DNA of 64,000 nucleotides from Anagrus nilaparvatae. Lineage: Eukaryota; Arthropoda; Insecta; Hymenoptera; Mymaridae. Shown here piece after piece: positions 32,152 to 42,480 of this stretch (the first letter of the stretch is position 1; each line of letters starts with the position of its first letter). The notes beneath the pieces were generated by a model that worked only from the letters and a program-made list of their open reading frames with translations, was not told where the DNA came from and ran no database searches. Where the stretch lies: positions 8,536,001-8,600,000 of the forward strand of contig JAKSXM010000263.1 in the NCBI GenBank assembly GCA_022575985.1, written 5' to 3'. Made by a program: the position numbers and the translations under genes.

Positions 32152-33139
32152 AATAATTATTTAAATAAAAGTTTTTATCTGCATTAATAAAAATAATAGG
32201 GTTTAGAATATTTTAATTTCTTTTTCACCATAGCAAGATCGTTTTCTAAAGATTCTTATATAATAATTTACTAAAGTATGCTGAGAAAATATAAAATTTA
32301 AGTTTCTAAATTTGATTAAAATATCTGAATCTTCAAATATATATTAATCTTTCTTAATTCTGAAAAAAATCAAAGTATAATTTTAATTTCCCATATTCTT
32401 TAAAAAGAATATATATTAACATTTTTTTAATTACCTAAATCAAATTCTACCTGCGTGCCTTAATATATTAATTTTTATCTGAGAAAAGATAATAACAAAT
32501 TTGTTAACAGCAATGTATGCTAATTCTAAGGTAATTAAAAGTCAATACTGCTGAAAAACAAGTATTAGTTTAAATTTGAGTACTTAATTTAATAGAACTT
32601 ACTGTATCATCTTTTTAAAAATTTTGCATAAAAATAATAATTAAAAATAATATAAATTTACAAATTTATATAAGATTATTTATTATTTTTATCCACGTTT
32701 TTAAAAAAATAGTAAAAAAAGTTTAAAAAGTTGTTTTAAATTACGCGCTTAAATTTAAACTAGAAGACTTTAAGTAATATAGTTAGGTTAGTCCAGGGTT
32801 AGTCTGCTAGTCGACTGCGCTAGGTTAATGGCTATGTGTTTATAAATTTGTTATTATTTTTTTCAGATATGTTTTTAATTCTTTGGGTTGATATAGTTAA
32901 ATAAACAAAAGTTTGATTCAGATAAGTATAAAAAGTTTTAATATTTTTTTTTAATTTATGTAAAGAACGTAATTTCTTTGTTTTTATTTTTCAGCATTAG
33001 AATTGTGTTTATGGCAATACGTATTATACAAGTGATGATTAAAATGATGTCTCCAAATACATTTGTTAAGTTATCCTTTCAAGTAATATTTTAAGTGTGT
33101 ATATGTACTAAATTTTATTTTTATTTCTCTAGTTATTAC
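32152..33139. other. Intron DNA without recognised features
   Basis: Very AT-rich. One patch at 32780-32840 ('gtccagggttagtctgctag') is GC-richer but unassigned. Confidence 0.4.
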
Positions 33140-33790
33140 TGATATTTGCTTTTTTTTAGGGTTTTTAAGTTCATTTTTTGGCACCAGGAATCAGTATTTT
33201 TGTGATTAGCTGACAACAACAGAATGAAGCTTAGTTGAATTGATGAAAGCACAACTAGATGCTGTAAAACAAGCTTTGAACCAAGCTTCTTTTTTATTCA
33301 TCGAGTTGTTCCAGAAGTTTACTATTTTTAAGTCATTTTTAGGTAACGGAAATCAGTTTTTTGGACATTTATCTGCAAGGACTTGATGAAATCACTTGAA
33401 ATTGAAATCCATGAAACTTGATCTGATTTAAAAAAATTTGGTCTAAGGGATTTTTTATTCATCGAGTTGTTCCAGAAGTTTACTATTTTTAGGTCATTTT
33501 TAGGTAACGGAAATCAGTTTTTTGGACATTTCTCTGCAAGGACTCGATGAAATCACTTGAAATTGGAAACCATGAAACTAGATCTGATTTAAAAAAATTT
33601 GGTCTAAGGGATTTTTTATTCATCGAGTTGTTCCAAAAATCTACTATTTTTAATTCATTTTTAGGTATTTTAAACCAGTTTTTTGAACATTTCTCTGCAA
33701 GGACTTGATGAAATCACTTGAAATTGAAAACCCTGCAACTAGATCTGGTTTCAAAAAATGTGGTCTAAGGGATTTTTGATTCATCGAGTA
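33140..33790. repeat. ~161-bp tandem satellite
   Basis: 'attcatcgag' marks unit starts at 33296, 33457, 33617 and 33779, giving periods of 161, 160 and 162 bp. Shared inner phrases are 'gtcatttttaggtaacgg', 'acatttctctgcaagg' and 'gatgaaatcacttgaaattg'. Three full units, with partial units at each side. Confidence 0.85.
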
Positions 33791-34140
33791 GGTTCTGAGA
33801 TCTTGAGGATACACTTTCTCGAACATACATCCCTACACACACCAAGGCAATATAAGCATTTAGAGGCATCGGAATGACCTGGGGACCAAATTTCTCCACG
33901 AATTAGACAATTTAGAAACTTTTCCGTTTTTTGACCTGACAAACTTATAAGGCACGATTTCATCTATGTATTGCATACATAGGGTGATCGTGCCTAAAAA
34001 TCAGCGTTAATTTTTATAACAGGATATTTAGTTTCTCCAAAATCCAATCAAAATACGAGTTTGATTGAATTGTTACTGGCAACCACCAGATTTGGTCTAG
34101 TATAGGTTTTTCAGATCACAAATTTCGGGTTCATTTTGTA
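33791..34140. other. Intron DNA, unassigned
   Basis: Slightly GC-richer, with a short minus-strand frame that shows no recognisable domain. Confidence 0.35.
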
Positions 34141-34205
34141 AAGAGAAAGAAGGAGAGAGAGAGAGAGAGTGAGAGAGAGAGAGAGGTATCATTTACTTTT
34201 AATTT

Positions 34206-34254
<49 letters not shown>
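34141..34254. repeat. Opposed GA and CT microsatellites
   Basis: A (GA)n tract (about 34150-34186) followed 22 bp later by a (CT)n tract (34209-34254). Together they can form one long perfect hairpin. Confidence 0.9.
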
Positions 34255-34260
<6 letters not shown>

Positions 34261-34451
34261 TAAGAGAGTACGCAAGATTTGGTGCCAAATCGATTACTAC
34301 AAAGTGTGACAGTAAAATTTTTCGATTGTCTCGAGATATTTCAATTTTTGTTAAAAATTTTTAAAATTTTTATGAAGCTCAAAAACACTAAAAATTGAGT
34401 ATCTCCAAAATTACGATAGCTGAGTCGCAAAACTAGGGTCTATGCTTTTAA
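34255..34451. repeat. Dispersed repeat fragment
   Basis: 'gccaaatcgattactacaaa', 'tgacagtaaaattttt' and 'ctccaaaattacgatagctg' match copies at 1-60 and 25200-25600. Confidence 0.55.
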
Positions 34452-35500
34452 AAACTAAATTACACGAAAATATGAGGAGTAAAAAAAATTGTAATAGGAA
34501 AGTATAACATGTTGAAGTCGATTTTAAAAATTTTAAGCCGTAGCCGGGACGAATCTTTTGTTTTAAGGCCCCTGCTAGGAAATTATAATTGTATAATAGT
34601 TCTTTTTATAAATACTTTTTTTAAAATTAAATTACACGAAAATACGTGTAGTAAAAAAAATTGTATTAGGAAAGTATAATATGTTGAAGTATATTTTACA
34701 AAATTTAAGCTGTGCCCGGGACCAATATTTTGTTTTAAGTCCCATGCTGATAGAGACTCGCTGGGATATTATTAATAGAGTACATGCTCTTTATGTACCT
34801 GCAAATGCTGCATTGCAAATGCTGCATTGGACGCTTTACAAACACTTAGGAGCTTTTATGAAATAAATAACATTGGTGATGCTTTTTTTAAATCATACTG
34901 TCAAATCCCACGTAAGAAGATTAAGCTTAATTTTGGGTAAACTTACTGAAGTAAGCTAACTTACTACGGACTAATCTAAAAAGCTTAATATTTATACGTG
35001 GGATGAAACAAGTTGTTGAAAAAATTCATTTTGATGATAGAAAAAAAACAGACATATATAAATGATTATTTTAATTAATTAATAAATAAATAGTTGTATA
35101 AATTAAAAAAATCGTATATAGTTTTGATTATTTCACGTTTTATTCAACAGCGGTTGTAACGAACTTCGGTTATAACGAGCAAAAGCGTCCGGTCCCTTGA
35201 AACTCGTTATAGCCGAGGTTGACTGTATTTACTTTTTTAAAGTAAGTGGAGAGGGGGAAATATCAAAAGACTCATAAGGTCTTTATTTCAGTTTAACAGA
35301 TATATAATATATTTCATATCTAGATACTCTGTTACTAATTTATAAAGAGCATGTACTCTATTAATAATATGCAAGAGAGTCTCTAGCAGCAGGGGACATA
35401 AAACAAAAGATTGGTCCCGGCCACAGCTTGAAATTTGTAAAATATACTTCAACATGTTATTTTTTTCACTCCACGTACTTTCGTGTAATTTATTTAAAGT
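34452..35500. mobile_element. Inverted-repeat element with a duplicated arm
   Basis: Unit 'aaattacacgaaaatacgtg..gtataatatgttgaag..gggaccaatattttgtttta' occurs at about 34452-34580 and 34617-34800 (plus) and at about 35312-35497 (reverse). The two 61- and 73-codon frames share 'NMLKYILQ', 'C.RDQ.FVL' and 'IINRVHALY' because they read the same arm. They end in unrelated sequence and I do not call them genes. An inner small hairpin (34905-35005: 'tcccacgtaagaagattaag' against 'cttaatatttatacgtggga') lies between the arms. Confidence 0.65.
35130..35229. mobile_element. Single end of a second pogo/Tigger-like element
   Basis: 'gaaactcgttatagccgagg' followed by 'ttgactgta' (35201-35230) has the CAGT..CTATAACGA style of pogo/Tigger termini next to TA, preceded by 'cggttataacgagcaaaa' subterminal repeats. 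The partner end is not visible in the neighbourhood. Confidence 0.45.
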
Positions 35501-35509
35501 ATACGACAA

Positions 35510-36560
35510 TTAAAAAAATGACTTTCACAACTTAAAAAAAAATAATAATAATAAATGGGAAAAAAAATTTATATTCTTTTAAAAGAACTAAATTTATACT
35601 CAGAACACAGTTTATGCGATTAATAATTATTCTAATAATAATTACTCTATTTCATTCGCAATTATATTTCCTATGTACAGTAATTGGACTTTTTTTAAAA
35701 AATAAGCATAAAACAAATCGAACACATAAAAAAAACTGCATAGAAAAAAATATGTACAAACCTATACGTAGAAAACTGAGTAAATAATTTGGCCTGTAAA
35801 AACTACTAATCACTGCATAGCATTTATTTTAATCGCGGTACACAATCTTTAGCTTTGCGCATGCGCTACTTTACTGCTGCTTTTTCATTTTACCAAAAAT
35901 GTATCTAAATCCTGCTTACTCATTTTACCTTTTCTAGAAACTACAAACTCGTGAAAGAACGTAAATACAAAATAAAGTTGTAAATTGCTACGTGTCACAG
36001 TGTGCCAAATCAATCAAAAATTTGCTCTTTTCGTAGAAATTTATTTTTTTACCCACTAATTTTTTTAAATTTTGCGCATATCATCCTACTCTTATAAAAA
36101 CTTTTAAAAAAATTTTAGTCTTTGACATAGGAAAAAGGTAATAGTGTCGAGAAACATGGTTTTTTTAATTGCAAATAAACCTATAACCCTGTTGAATACA
36201 ATTTTTGCATAGAAACCAATATATAAGGGGAGAATTCAAATTTTAAACTTTTGAAAAAATAGCAAGCTTTTAAAACAGTAGGATAGTATACGAATTATTT
36301 AAAAAAGTAAATTGGTGAAAAAATAAAATTATATGGAGTCAGCAGATTTTTGATTGATTTGGCTCATTGTGCATGTGTGCGCGAGAGTTAAACGCTAATT
36401 TTATTTTAAGGGTAATATAAAACCTTTCAATTCATTTCATGTCTACGGTATAGAAATTTATGGTATTATAAACTAATTTTAGCATGTAATAATAACGCTG
36501 ACTCTGATTAATAATTAATAATATGCTCTTTTAGAAATAATCAGTAACTATAATATTAGA
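35510..36560. other. Intron DNA near the exon 1 donor
   Basis: AT-rich, one GC-richer patch (35835-35880), no coding exon recognised. Confidence 0.4.
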
Positions 36561-36565
36561 CATAC

Positions 36566-36707
36566 ATTGAGCAGGAGGAATTATGAAATATGTCCTGAAT
36601 ACTGGGTGATTTTTTGCTTGATTGACTATTATTTGAGCAAGTGGTTTGCTTATTTGTTTTATAAATAAAACTCCCAACTTCAGCGCAGGGAATACACCAA
36701 CAACCAT
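36566..36707 (-). CDS. OPA3: OPA3-like protein, exon 1 (start exon)
   Basis: First coding exon, 142 nt: ATG at 36707-36705, 47 codons plus one base, ending at a GTATG donor. It encodes 'MVVGVFPALKLGVLFIKQIS' followed by 'KPLAQIIVNQAKNHPVFRTY' and 'FIIPPAQ'. This is the family N-terminus (human form starts MVVGAFPMAKL and ends PPAQLYHW at the same junction). The stretch FPALKLGVLFIKQISKP is the usual amphipathic mitochondrial-targeting region. Joined to exon 2 the protein is 176 residues, close to the 179 of human OPA3, and the frame runs without a stop. A longer frame in another phase over the same DNA (68 codons) is a shadow. Confidence 0.93.
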
Positions 36708-37809
36708 GCTTTGAAGCTCCTATAAAACTTAATAAAATATTAACATTATTTACAAAATTCATCTAATAAATTCCTATTAGTAATAATTCTTCTAAATAAT
36801 GTTCTTGAATAATTATAATTATACATATTGAAATATATATTTTAAATTTTATAATATTTTAAATATATTTTAAAAATTTTCTTTTTGTGATATTTATTTT
36901 AAAAAGTTAAATTTTTTATACTATTCACCCAATGTATTTTTTATATCTACAGGCTGTTTGCTTTAATCATCCTCAAGCATTACCAGCATGGGTAACAATA
37001 TAATAAGCATTTTAACCTAAAAAATTTACATTTTTTCTACGCAAAATGGAACCACTTCCATTGGGAAACCAAATTACAATTTACAATTATGGATGACTTC
37101 AATATGTAAAAAATAACCCACAAGGACTTATATTTGTTTTAATAAGCCTACTTGGTTAAAAAACACAGGAATCAATAACTAATAATTTTTTATATATTAG
37201 AGACATTTTTTCCAGTAAATGATATTAAATAATTAATATGTAGGTTCTTTTCATATAACTTTTTTTATTCAAACATATCGAGCAGTGGTATTAAGTAATT
37301 TATAAACTTCTTTATTACTAAACTTTTTATGCGAATAAACACAAATATGCAAATAAATCTAAACAAAATATGTTTATGTGGTTGTAAAACATAATAAACC
37401 GTTGATTTGTACATAATAATAAGATGGCGCTCTATACTGCTGTTTTAATAGAACTGCAGCTGCTTCACCGTGTTACTAGATGCTGGCTAGACACCCTATA
37501 ATATAGGATAATTAATATAAATATAATAATTATTGATTGTTGGTTAAATTAATAGTTGGTTAAATAACTCTTTATAAAAATTTATTTTTATAAGAATTTT
37601 TTACAATAACTAATTTAAATTATTTCAGATTAATAACTCGAAGATTATCTAAGCAAATTACTTTTGTAGTGTATATTTAAGGAGAAAAGTTGAATTAGTG
37701 TAAATATAATAATCAGAGGTATTTACTGTTTTATTATTTAACCAATAAAATAAACATTTGAATAATTACTCGAATAGTTATATTTAATTTTTGGTTTTTA
37801 GACTTTATC
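36708..37809. promoter_or_regulatory. Divergent upstream region between OPA3 and the BED-like ORF
   Basis: No coding sequence. The one GC-rich island is 37421-37500, starting AAGATGGCGC at 37421, which matches the core of the YY1-type promoter motif AAGATGGCGGC, and continuing 'gctgttttaatagaactgca'. It is the best candidate core promoter for the minus-strand OPA3 gene (5' UTR about 0.7 kb) and perhaps for the plus-strand ORF at 37810. The rest is AT-rich. Confidence 0.4.
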
Positions 37810-38037
37810 ATGCAAAAAAAAGGAGTATACTATTTTAATAATCAATATTTAAGAGAGGAATATTACCCAGAGTTTAATGGTTGGTTATTCAAAATATCGG
37901 AATTTGAAACAGGTTGTAGTATTTGTCAAAAGGTTCTTAACCTTCAATGTCTTGAAATTTTTTTATTAATAACTCATATACGTTCTCAAAGACACGTTAA
38001 TAATATTAATTTAAAAGTTCATCTGCAAATAGAGTAG
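37810..38037 (+). CDS. BED-like zinc-finger ORF, possible transposase-type remnant
   Basis: 75 codons from ATG at 37810, just after a possible acceptor 'ttggtttttag'. 'LREEYYPEFNGWL' is followed by 'GCSICQKVLNLQ' and 'LITHIRSQRHVNN'. The spacing W-x(8)-C-x2-C-x(n)-H-x(5)-H is that of BED/TTF-type zinc fingers at the N-terminus of hAT-like transposases and domesticated ZBED proteins. The frame ends at 38037, about 170 bp before the retrotransposon A insertion. It is either a small host exon or the start of a decayed hAT-related gene. The match is by pattern only. Confidence 0.4.
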   Translation: MQKKGVYYFNNQYLREEYYPEFNGWLFKISEFETGCSICQKVLNLQCLEIFLLITHIRSQRHVNNINLKVHLQIE

Positions 38038-38208
38038 AAGCTCTTCAAACAAAAAACTCTATATAACATTGAAAATATAAGATTATTTTATAAATTTAGT
38101 ATACCTTTTCATGTGTACTAATTTAAATACATAAAATATTAATTTGAAGTGTATAAATCAATTAGATATAATTTATTTAATAAATTTACTTATAAGTTAA
38201 ATAATATT
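38038..38208. other. AT-rich gap
   Basis: No feature recognised up to the retrotransposon target duplication. Confidence 0.4.
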
Positions 38209-38224
38209 TAATTTAATATTCTTA

Positions 38225-39989
38225 TTATAATCCAAAATTGACTAGCCATTTTTTAATGCTATAAATCCACGAATATTTAATTTCATTAGAGTTCATAATA
38301 ATTTCTTTAGGATTACTAGGCAAGGCGTTAAAGACCTTTATAGATATAGGAATACGTAAAATATTTTTTCTATTGCTATTAATATCATTATTATTTTTGA
38401 GTTTTAACAAATCTATTATAATTTCTCTCATGATAGCAAAATAATAAAATGTCTGTATGATATTTATTATATTAGCTGTAATATTATTCTGATTTATGAT
38501 TTTAAGAAGTCTAATTTGTACATCTTGTATTAGTTTAATTATTATAGTATTATTGGCTCCACCCCACCCAAGAATGCCATAATAAGACATTATAGAGTGA
38601 AATGATGCATAATACATAACTTTTAATTGATCTTGATTTAAAATGTACTTTAGTTTGTGAATCAAGAAGATAACAAACCTAGTTTTTTTAATAATTCAGA
38701 GAGATATTTTGTACATCCAACCCTGTTTAATGTTATGTTTACATTATTATCATTATCTCTAACAATTAATGAAATATTACTTGAAATCGTATCAAAGCTC
38801 AGGGCAAAGGATATAAATGATGATTTATCAAAATTAATGGAGAGCAAATTATCACGGAACCAATCACAAGCACTTTTCAATACTTTAATTGCAATCTTTT
38901 GTGATTGTTTCCAGTTGTCACCGTCAACTAGGTTTTCATTTACACATAATAGGTCATTAATGAAGATGTTAAAAAGTATCGGTCCTATCACGGAACCTTG
39001 GGGAACTCCAACGTTTACAGTTTCTTCATCACTAAGGGTATCATTTACTTTTACTTTTTGTTTCCTGTTTGAGAGATAACTTTTCAACAGATTATGGGCT
39101 ATACCACGAACACATATTGATTCTAGTTTATCTAAGAATAATTCATGAGAAAGGCCTTAGCAAGATCTATAAAAATACCAATAGGTTTTTTAGATTGATC
39201 TAGTTTTTCATAAATAAATTTGGGGTGGAGTCATTTGTTGAAATGTCAGTTTTGAAACCAAACTGGCTACTTGAAATTAGAGAATATTTATCTAAAAATT
39301 TTACTAATCCTTTTTTAAAAATTTTTTTAAAAAGTTTTGCTATGTTTGAAGTCAGGGATATTGGACGGTAATTAGTTGTTAATTTTATATTTACCGGTTT
39401 ATAAATAGGGTTAATGATAGCTTTTTTGAAACGCGTGGGAAAGACACCATCACTTATGGCCAAGTTAAAAATATAGGCTAAAGGTTCAGCAATATAATCA
39501 GACAAACACTTTATTACTCTGTTACTGATACCATCAATAACACCAGATTTATAACTTACTAATTTAGTAATTAGCTTTTTAATTTCAGAGGAATCAGTAG
39601 CTTCCATGAAAATGGATTGAGGACTAAGTTCACATGCATTCATATTTTTTTTCTCTTTTTTTTTTTTTTTCTTATTATTATTTAAAATTTTACCAATATT
39701 TGAGCAGAAGTTATTCATTTTGTTAGCTATGTTTATATTGCCTGTAATTTATTTACTATTTACATTCAATTCATTTAAAGTATTAATATTATTTTTATTT
39801 TTTCTATTACCTAGTAAATTTTTGTTAGCAAAGTCCCAAAATTTTTTACTGTTAGTTCCAACATTTTTAGCGTCTAAATTTAAAGAGGTGTTTTGTGCTT
39901 TATTAATTAGTATTTTTATCATCTCTGTATATTTTTTGTATGCTATTTATTTTGATTTATTTTTTTATCTTTTCTCCAAGCCAAATATA
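38225..39989 (-). pseudogene. Element A ORF2: linker and reverse transcriptase, inactive
   Basis: Continues ORF2 below the element B insertion. 'KLYLAWRKDKK' (39985-39953) is the EN-RT linker. The N-terminal RT (39718-39200) has 'IINPIYKP' and 'NYRPISLTSNIAKLFKKI', then 'SSQFGFK'. Motif A, 'IGIFIDLAKAF', sits in a shifted frame near 39160. Motif B, 'VPQGSVIGPILFNIFINDLL', is at about 39010-38955. The YxDD box that should follow is missing: 'LLCVNEN' runs straight into 'GDNWKQSQKIA', so about 20-25 residues with the catalytic aspartates are deleted. The C-terminal thumb and end ('MYYASFHSIMSYYGILGWGG' to 'NFGL') are at 38665-38225. Several frameshifts. Family assignment (CR1/L2/jockey group) is from motif style. 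Confidence 0.85.
39974..39989. repeat. Target-site duplication of element B, lower copy
   Basis: CTCCAAGCCAAATATA. The upper copy at 44454-44469 is CTCTAAGCCAAATATA (one mismatch). Both copies encode the same KLYLA(W) residues of element A; the mismatch turns Trp into a stop in the upper copy. Confidence 0.9.
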
Positions 39990-40417
39990 GTTTCTATAGT
40001 AGTAGTTTATTCTTGTCAAATTATATACATAATTGTTACAAGCTTAAAACAGTTAATACAGTTTAAAATTTAAATTACATGAAAAATTACATTAAAAAAA
40101 ATTACATATTTTGAAATATTAAAGACTTATTATTAATGACTTAAATAAGACATTATATTTATTTGTTTTTAACTAGACTCTATCTTAGCAACACCTTTTC
40201 TTTCTTTTTTATTTATTTATTATTTTTTTTTTTCTTTGTACACTTAGTATATCTGTATATCATACATTTTAAATATTTTCTCTTTTTCTTTTTCAATATC
40301 TTTTTAATATTATTATTATTTTTCTTTTTTTGTCTTCTTTATTTTTTTTATTTATCTGAATCATTTAAAATTATGTTTACAAATTTTACTAAATTTTTAA
40401 TTTTTTCCTCATTTAAT

Positions 40418-41590
40418 CTATTGATAATAGAAAAAACCATTTTCCATCTCACTATTTTCAATTTCAGGCACTAATTCATATCTATAACTGTTATATCTTT
40501 GACAATATATCATTGAGTGGAAAATTGTGTTTCTCTCTGCACATAATTCACAATACTCTTCTTCATTTAGAGGATAACTTTTATTCTTTGTTACAATACG
40601 AGGATTGTATATATTTATTATTCTTATTTGAGCTAATATTCTTTTAAAATATAGTGGAACTTTTAAATTTAAATACTTATTGTTAAAATCACTCTTAAAT
40701 AATATAGGATATACATTGAGAGATTTATTAGTTTCAATCTTCAGGATGTCCTTATTTCTACTGTAATCTATAAAATCCTTAATTAGGCTGTCTTTCTCTC
40801 TTAGGAATAACTCTAAATTTAAATTATCAAAAATATTACTTTTGTTTATTTTTACCAAGAAAACTTTTTTAATTTGACTAACCCAATTGTACTTTCCATT
40901 TAATTCATCTGACTCAGCTAGTACTATGAGTCTTTTTAGACATATTTTAGGAATTCTTTCATCTTTCATTTCAAGAATTTTTTGAATAAAATTAAGTACA
41001 TTTCTGAAGATTACAACTTCCAAACTCTCTATGTTTATTTCATTTCTAATTACATACTCAGGTGTATTATTAGGTAATAATAGTAATTTTCTAAAAAAAA
41101 TGTTTTGTATTTTTTCAACTTCTATAATATATCTTAAGCTCCATATTGGAGCAGCATACATGACTGTTGAGGAAACAAGTGATTTAAATAATTTTTTAAT
41201 TATATCTAAATTAACATATTTTAATCTGTTTATTAGACTTAGAGTAGGCTGAATTGCACATTTGCCTTTTATGGTAAAAACCTTACTTGCTTTATCAAAT
41301 AGGCCAGAATGCGTAAATGGTACACCTAAGTATAAATATTCTTTGTCAAAATCAATTTTTTGGTTTTTATATAAGAGAGGAGGGAGTATTTTGATAGAGC
41401 CATGACCCCCTTTTTGAAACTTTAAAGCTTTTGTTTTTGTAATATTCACTACTAATAGATTCTTGTCAAAGTAATCCTCTAGTATTTTTACTAATCTTCT
41501 AAATAATACAAACGTATCCGCGAAAAATATCATGTCGTCCGCAAATGCTAGCATAATTATTTCTACCATATTATTAATAACTGTTATCAA
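40418..41590 (-). CDS. Element B ORF2, C-terminal part: RT palm, thumb and zinc knuckle
   Basis: 390 codons. It opens with 'VEIIMLAFADDMIFFAD', RT motif C with FADD in place of YADD (the two catalytic aspartates are present). Next come 'LLVVNITKTKALKFQKGG' (motif D/E region) and 'YLYLGVPF', a LINE landmark. The C-terminus has 'CELCAERNTIFHSMIYC', a CCHC-type knuckle (C-x2-C-x7-H-x4-C) found at the end of R1/LOA/jockey-group ORF2 proteins. Motifs A and B are missing because about 120 residues before FADD are lost at the junction with the intruding segment. The first Met is therefore not a real start. Confidence 0.9.
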   Translation of the reverse strand: MITVINNMVEIIMLAFADDMIFFADTFVLFRRLVKILEDYFDKNLLVVNITKTKALKFQKGGHGSIKILPPLLYKNQKIDFDKEYLYLGVPFTHSGLFDKASKVFTIKGKCAIQPTLSLINRLKYVNLDIIKKLFKSLVSSTVMYAAPIWSLRYIIEVEKIQNIFFRKLLLLPNNTPEYVIRNEINIESLEVVIFRNVLNFIQKILEMKDERIPKICLKRLIVLAESDELNGKYNWVSQIKKVFLVKINKSNIFDNLNLELFLREKDSLIKDFIDYSRNKDILKIETNKSLNVYPILFKSDFNNKYLNLKVPLYFKRILAQIRIINIYNPRIVTKNKSYPLNEEEYCELCAERNTIFHSMIYCQRYNSYRYELVPEIENSEMENGFFYYQ

Positions 41591-42480
41591 GCACGAGGTC
41601 AGTGCAAGCCAGTGTACTCAAGTTTGCGCCAGTATTGCTTAATCTCATAATTCGTAAATTATTGTTGAATTGGAATTTGTTTTTTGGATTGGAATTGACA
41701 ATTTGAGTTGAAGGTATTTTTATTACTTATTTGCTGTTATTTTGGAGTTTTTACTATTTTGGCGCAAAGAAGATTAATTACTTTCCCTTCCTAGATTTAT
41801 CCTTTTGTTATATATAAATATAAATATTCTGCTAGTTGCAGTTATTGTTCATAGTATTTTTAATTATTTTTGTATATTGCCCATCGTTCTATCTCTCTCT
41901 CTCTCATTTAGTTCATTTTTGTAATTTACTGTAAATCACTTGGCCAGTGATTTTACTAGTTATCATTATAATTATTTAATTATATGAAAGATATGTAAAC
42001 TCACGTCGCGAAATAACTTGTAGCGACAATATTTCTTAAGTCGCGTAAGCGCCGCGTATACTCACGAATAATAATATTGTTAATTTAGCTTTAAGATTTT
42101 GTGTACATATTAGTCCTCACATTAAAATCTATTTTCAATTAATAAAACTTTATGCTGGTGAGCGACACTAAAATAATATTTGTAATTATTTTTATATTTC
42201 ATAAATTCTCTTACCTCTTTATAATTATAATGATATATGGGTAAGTTCATACTATTTGTACCATAAGATTTTATATTAATTGAATTATTTATCATTGTTT
42301 AATATTGATTTGCCAGAACCTCCTGGTACCCGTTATAGTATTTTGGAAATATATTTGCGCTATATTCCTTTATACGGACCCCCTTTGAACTTGTTATAAT
42401 AAAGGAGTCCTTGGTAATTTATAATAAGTTGATACCCTTTATTATAATAAGTCTCATGACTCTAATTTTATTTAAATTAT
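41591..42480. mobile_element. Unidentified ~0.9-kb segment replacing part of element B
   Basis: Sits where element B should encode RT motifs A and B, so it is an insertion accompanied by a deletion of about 360 bp, or a rearrangement joint. It contains (CT)n at 41890-41905, a CG-containing patch 42003-42065 ('cacgtcgcgaaataac', 'gcgccgcgtatac') and AATAAAACTTT followed by 'tggtgagcgacac' (42140-42166), which together resemble the R-U5 and primer-binding region of an LTR element. I could not find two LTRs or a target duplication. A 57-codon minus frame here is unrecognised. Confidence 0.4.

Larger units (their letters stand above)
27038..36565 (-). other. 9.5-kb intron of the OPA3-like gene
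   Basis: Bounded on the minus strand by a GTATG donor (36565-36561) and a TATAG acceptor (27042-27038). Phase 1: exon 1 ends in T and exon 2 starts TT, giving TTT (Phe). The intron is nearly all repeats: opposed 150-bp satellites, a foldback at 29.9 kb, a CCCGGG-terminus element with a nested foldback, a 161-bp satellite, a GA/CT microsatellite pair and another inverted repeat. No other exon was found inside it. Confidence 0.85.

Noticed and set aside
34681..35509. Two related ORFs sharing a YILQ..RDQ..INRVHALY peptide
   Set aside because: Both derive from arms of an inverted repeat, and their ends run into unrelated sequence.
36556..36762. 68-codon minus-strand ORF starting MNFVNN
   Set aside because: Out of phase with the conserved OPA3 exon 1 that occupies the same bases.
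39720..40474. Hydrophobic plus-strand ORFs of 117 and 103 codons resembling membrane proteins
   Set aside because: Antisense shadows of A/T-rich retrotransposon coding and 3' UTR sequence; poly-T on this strand reads as Phe/Leu.
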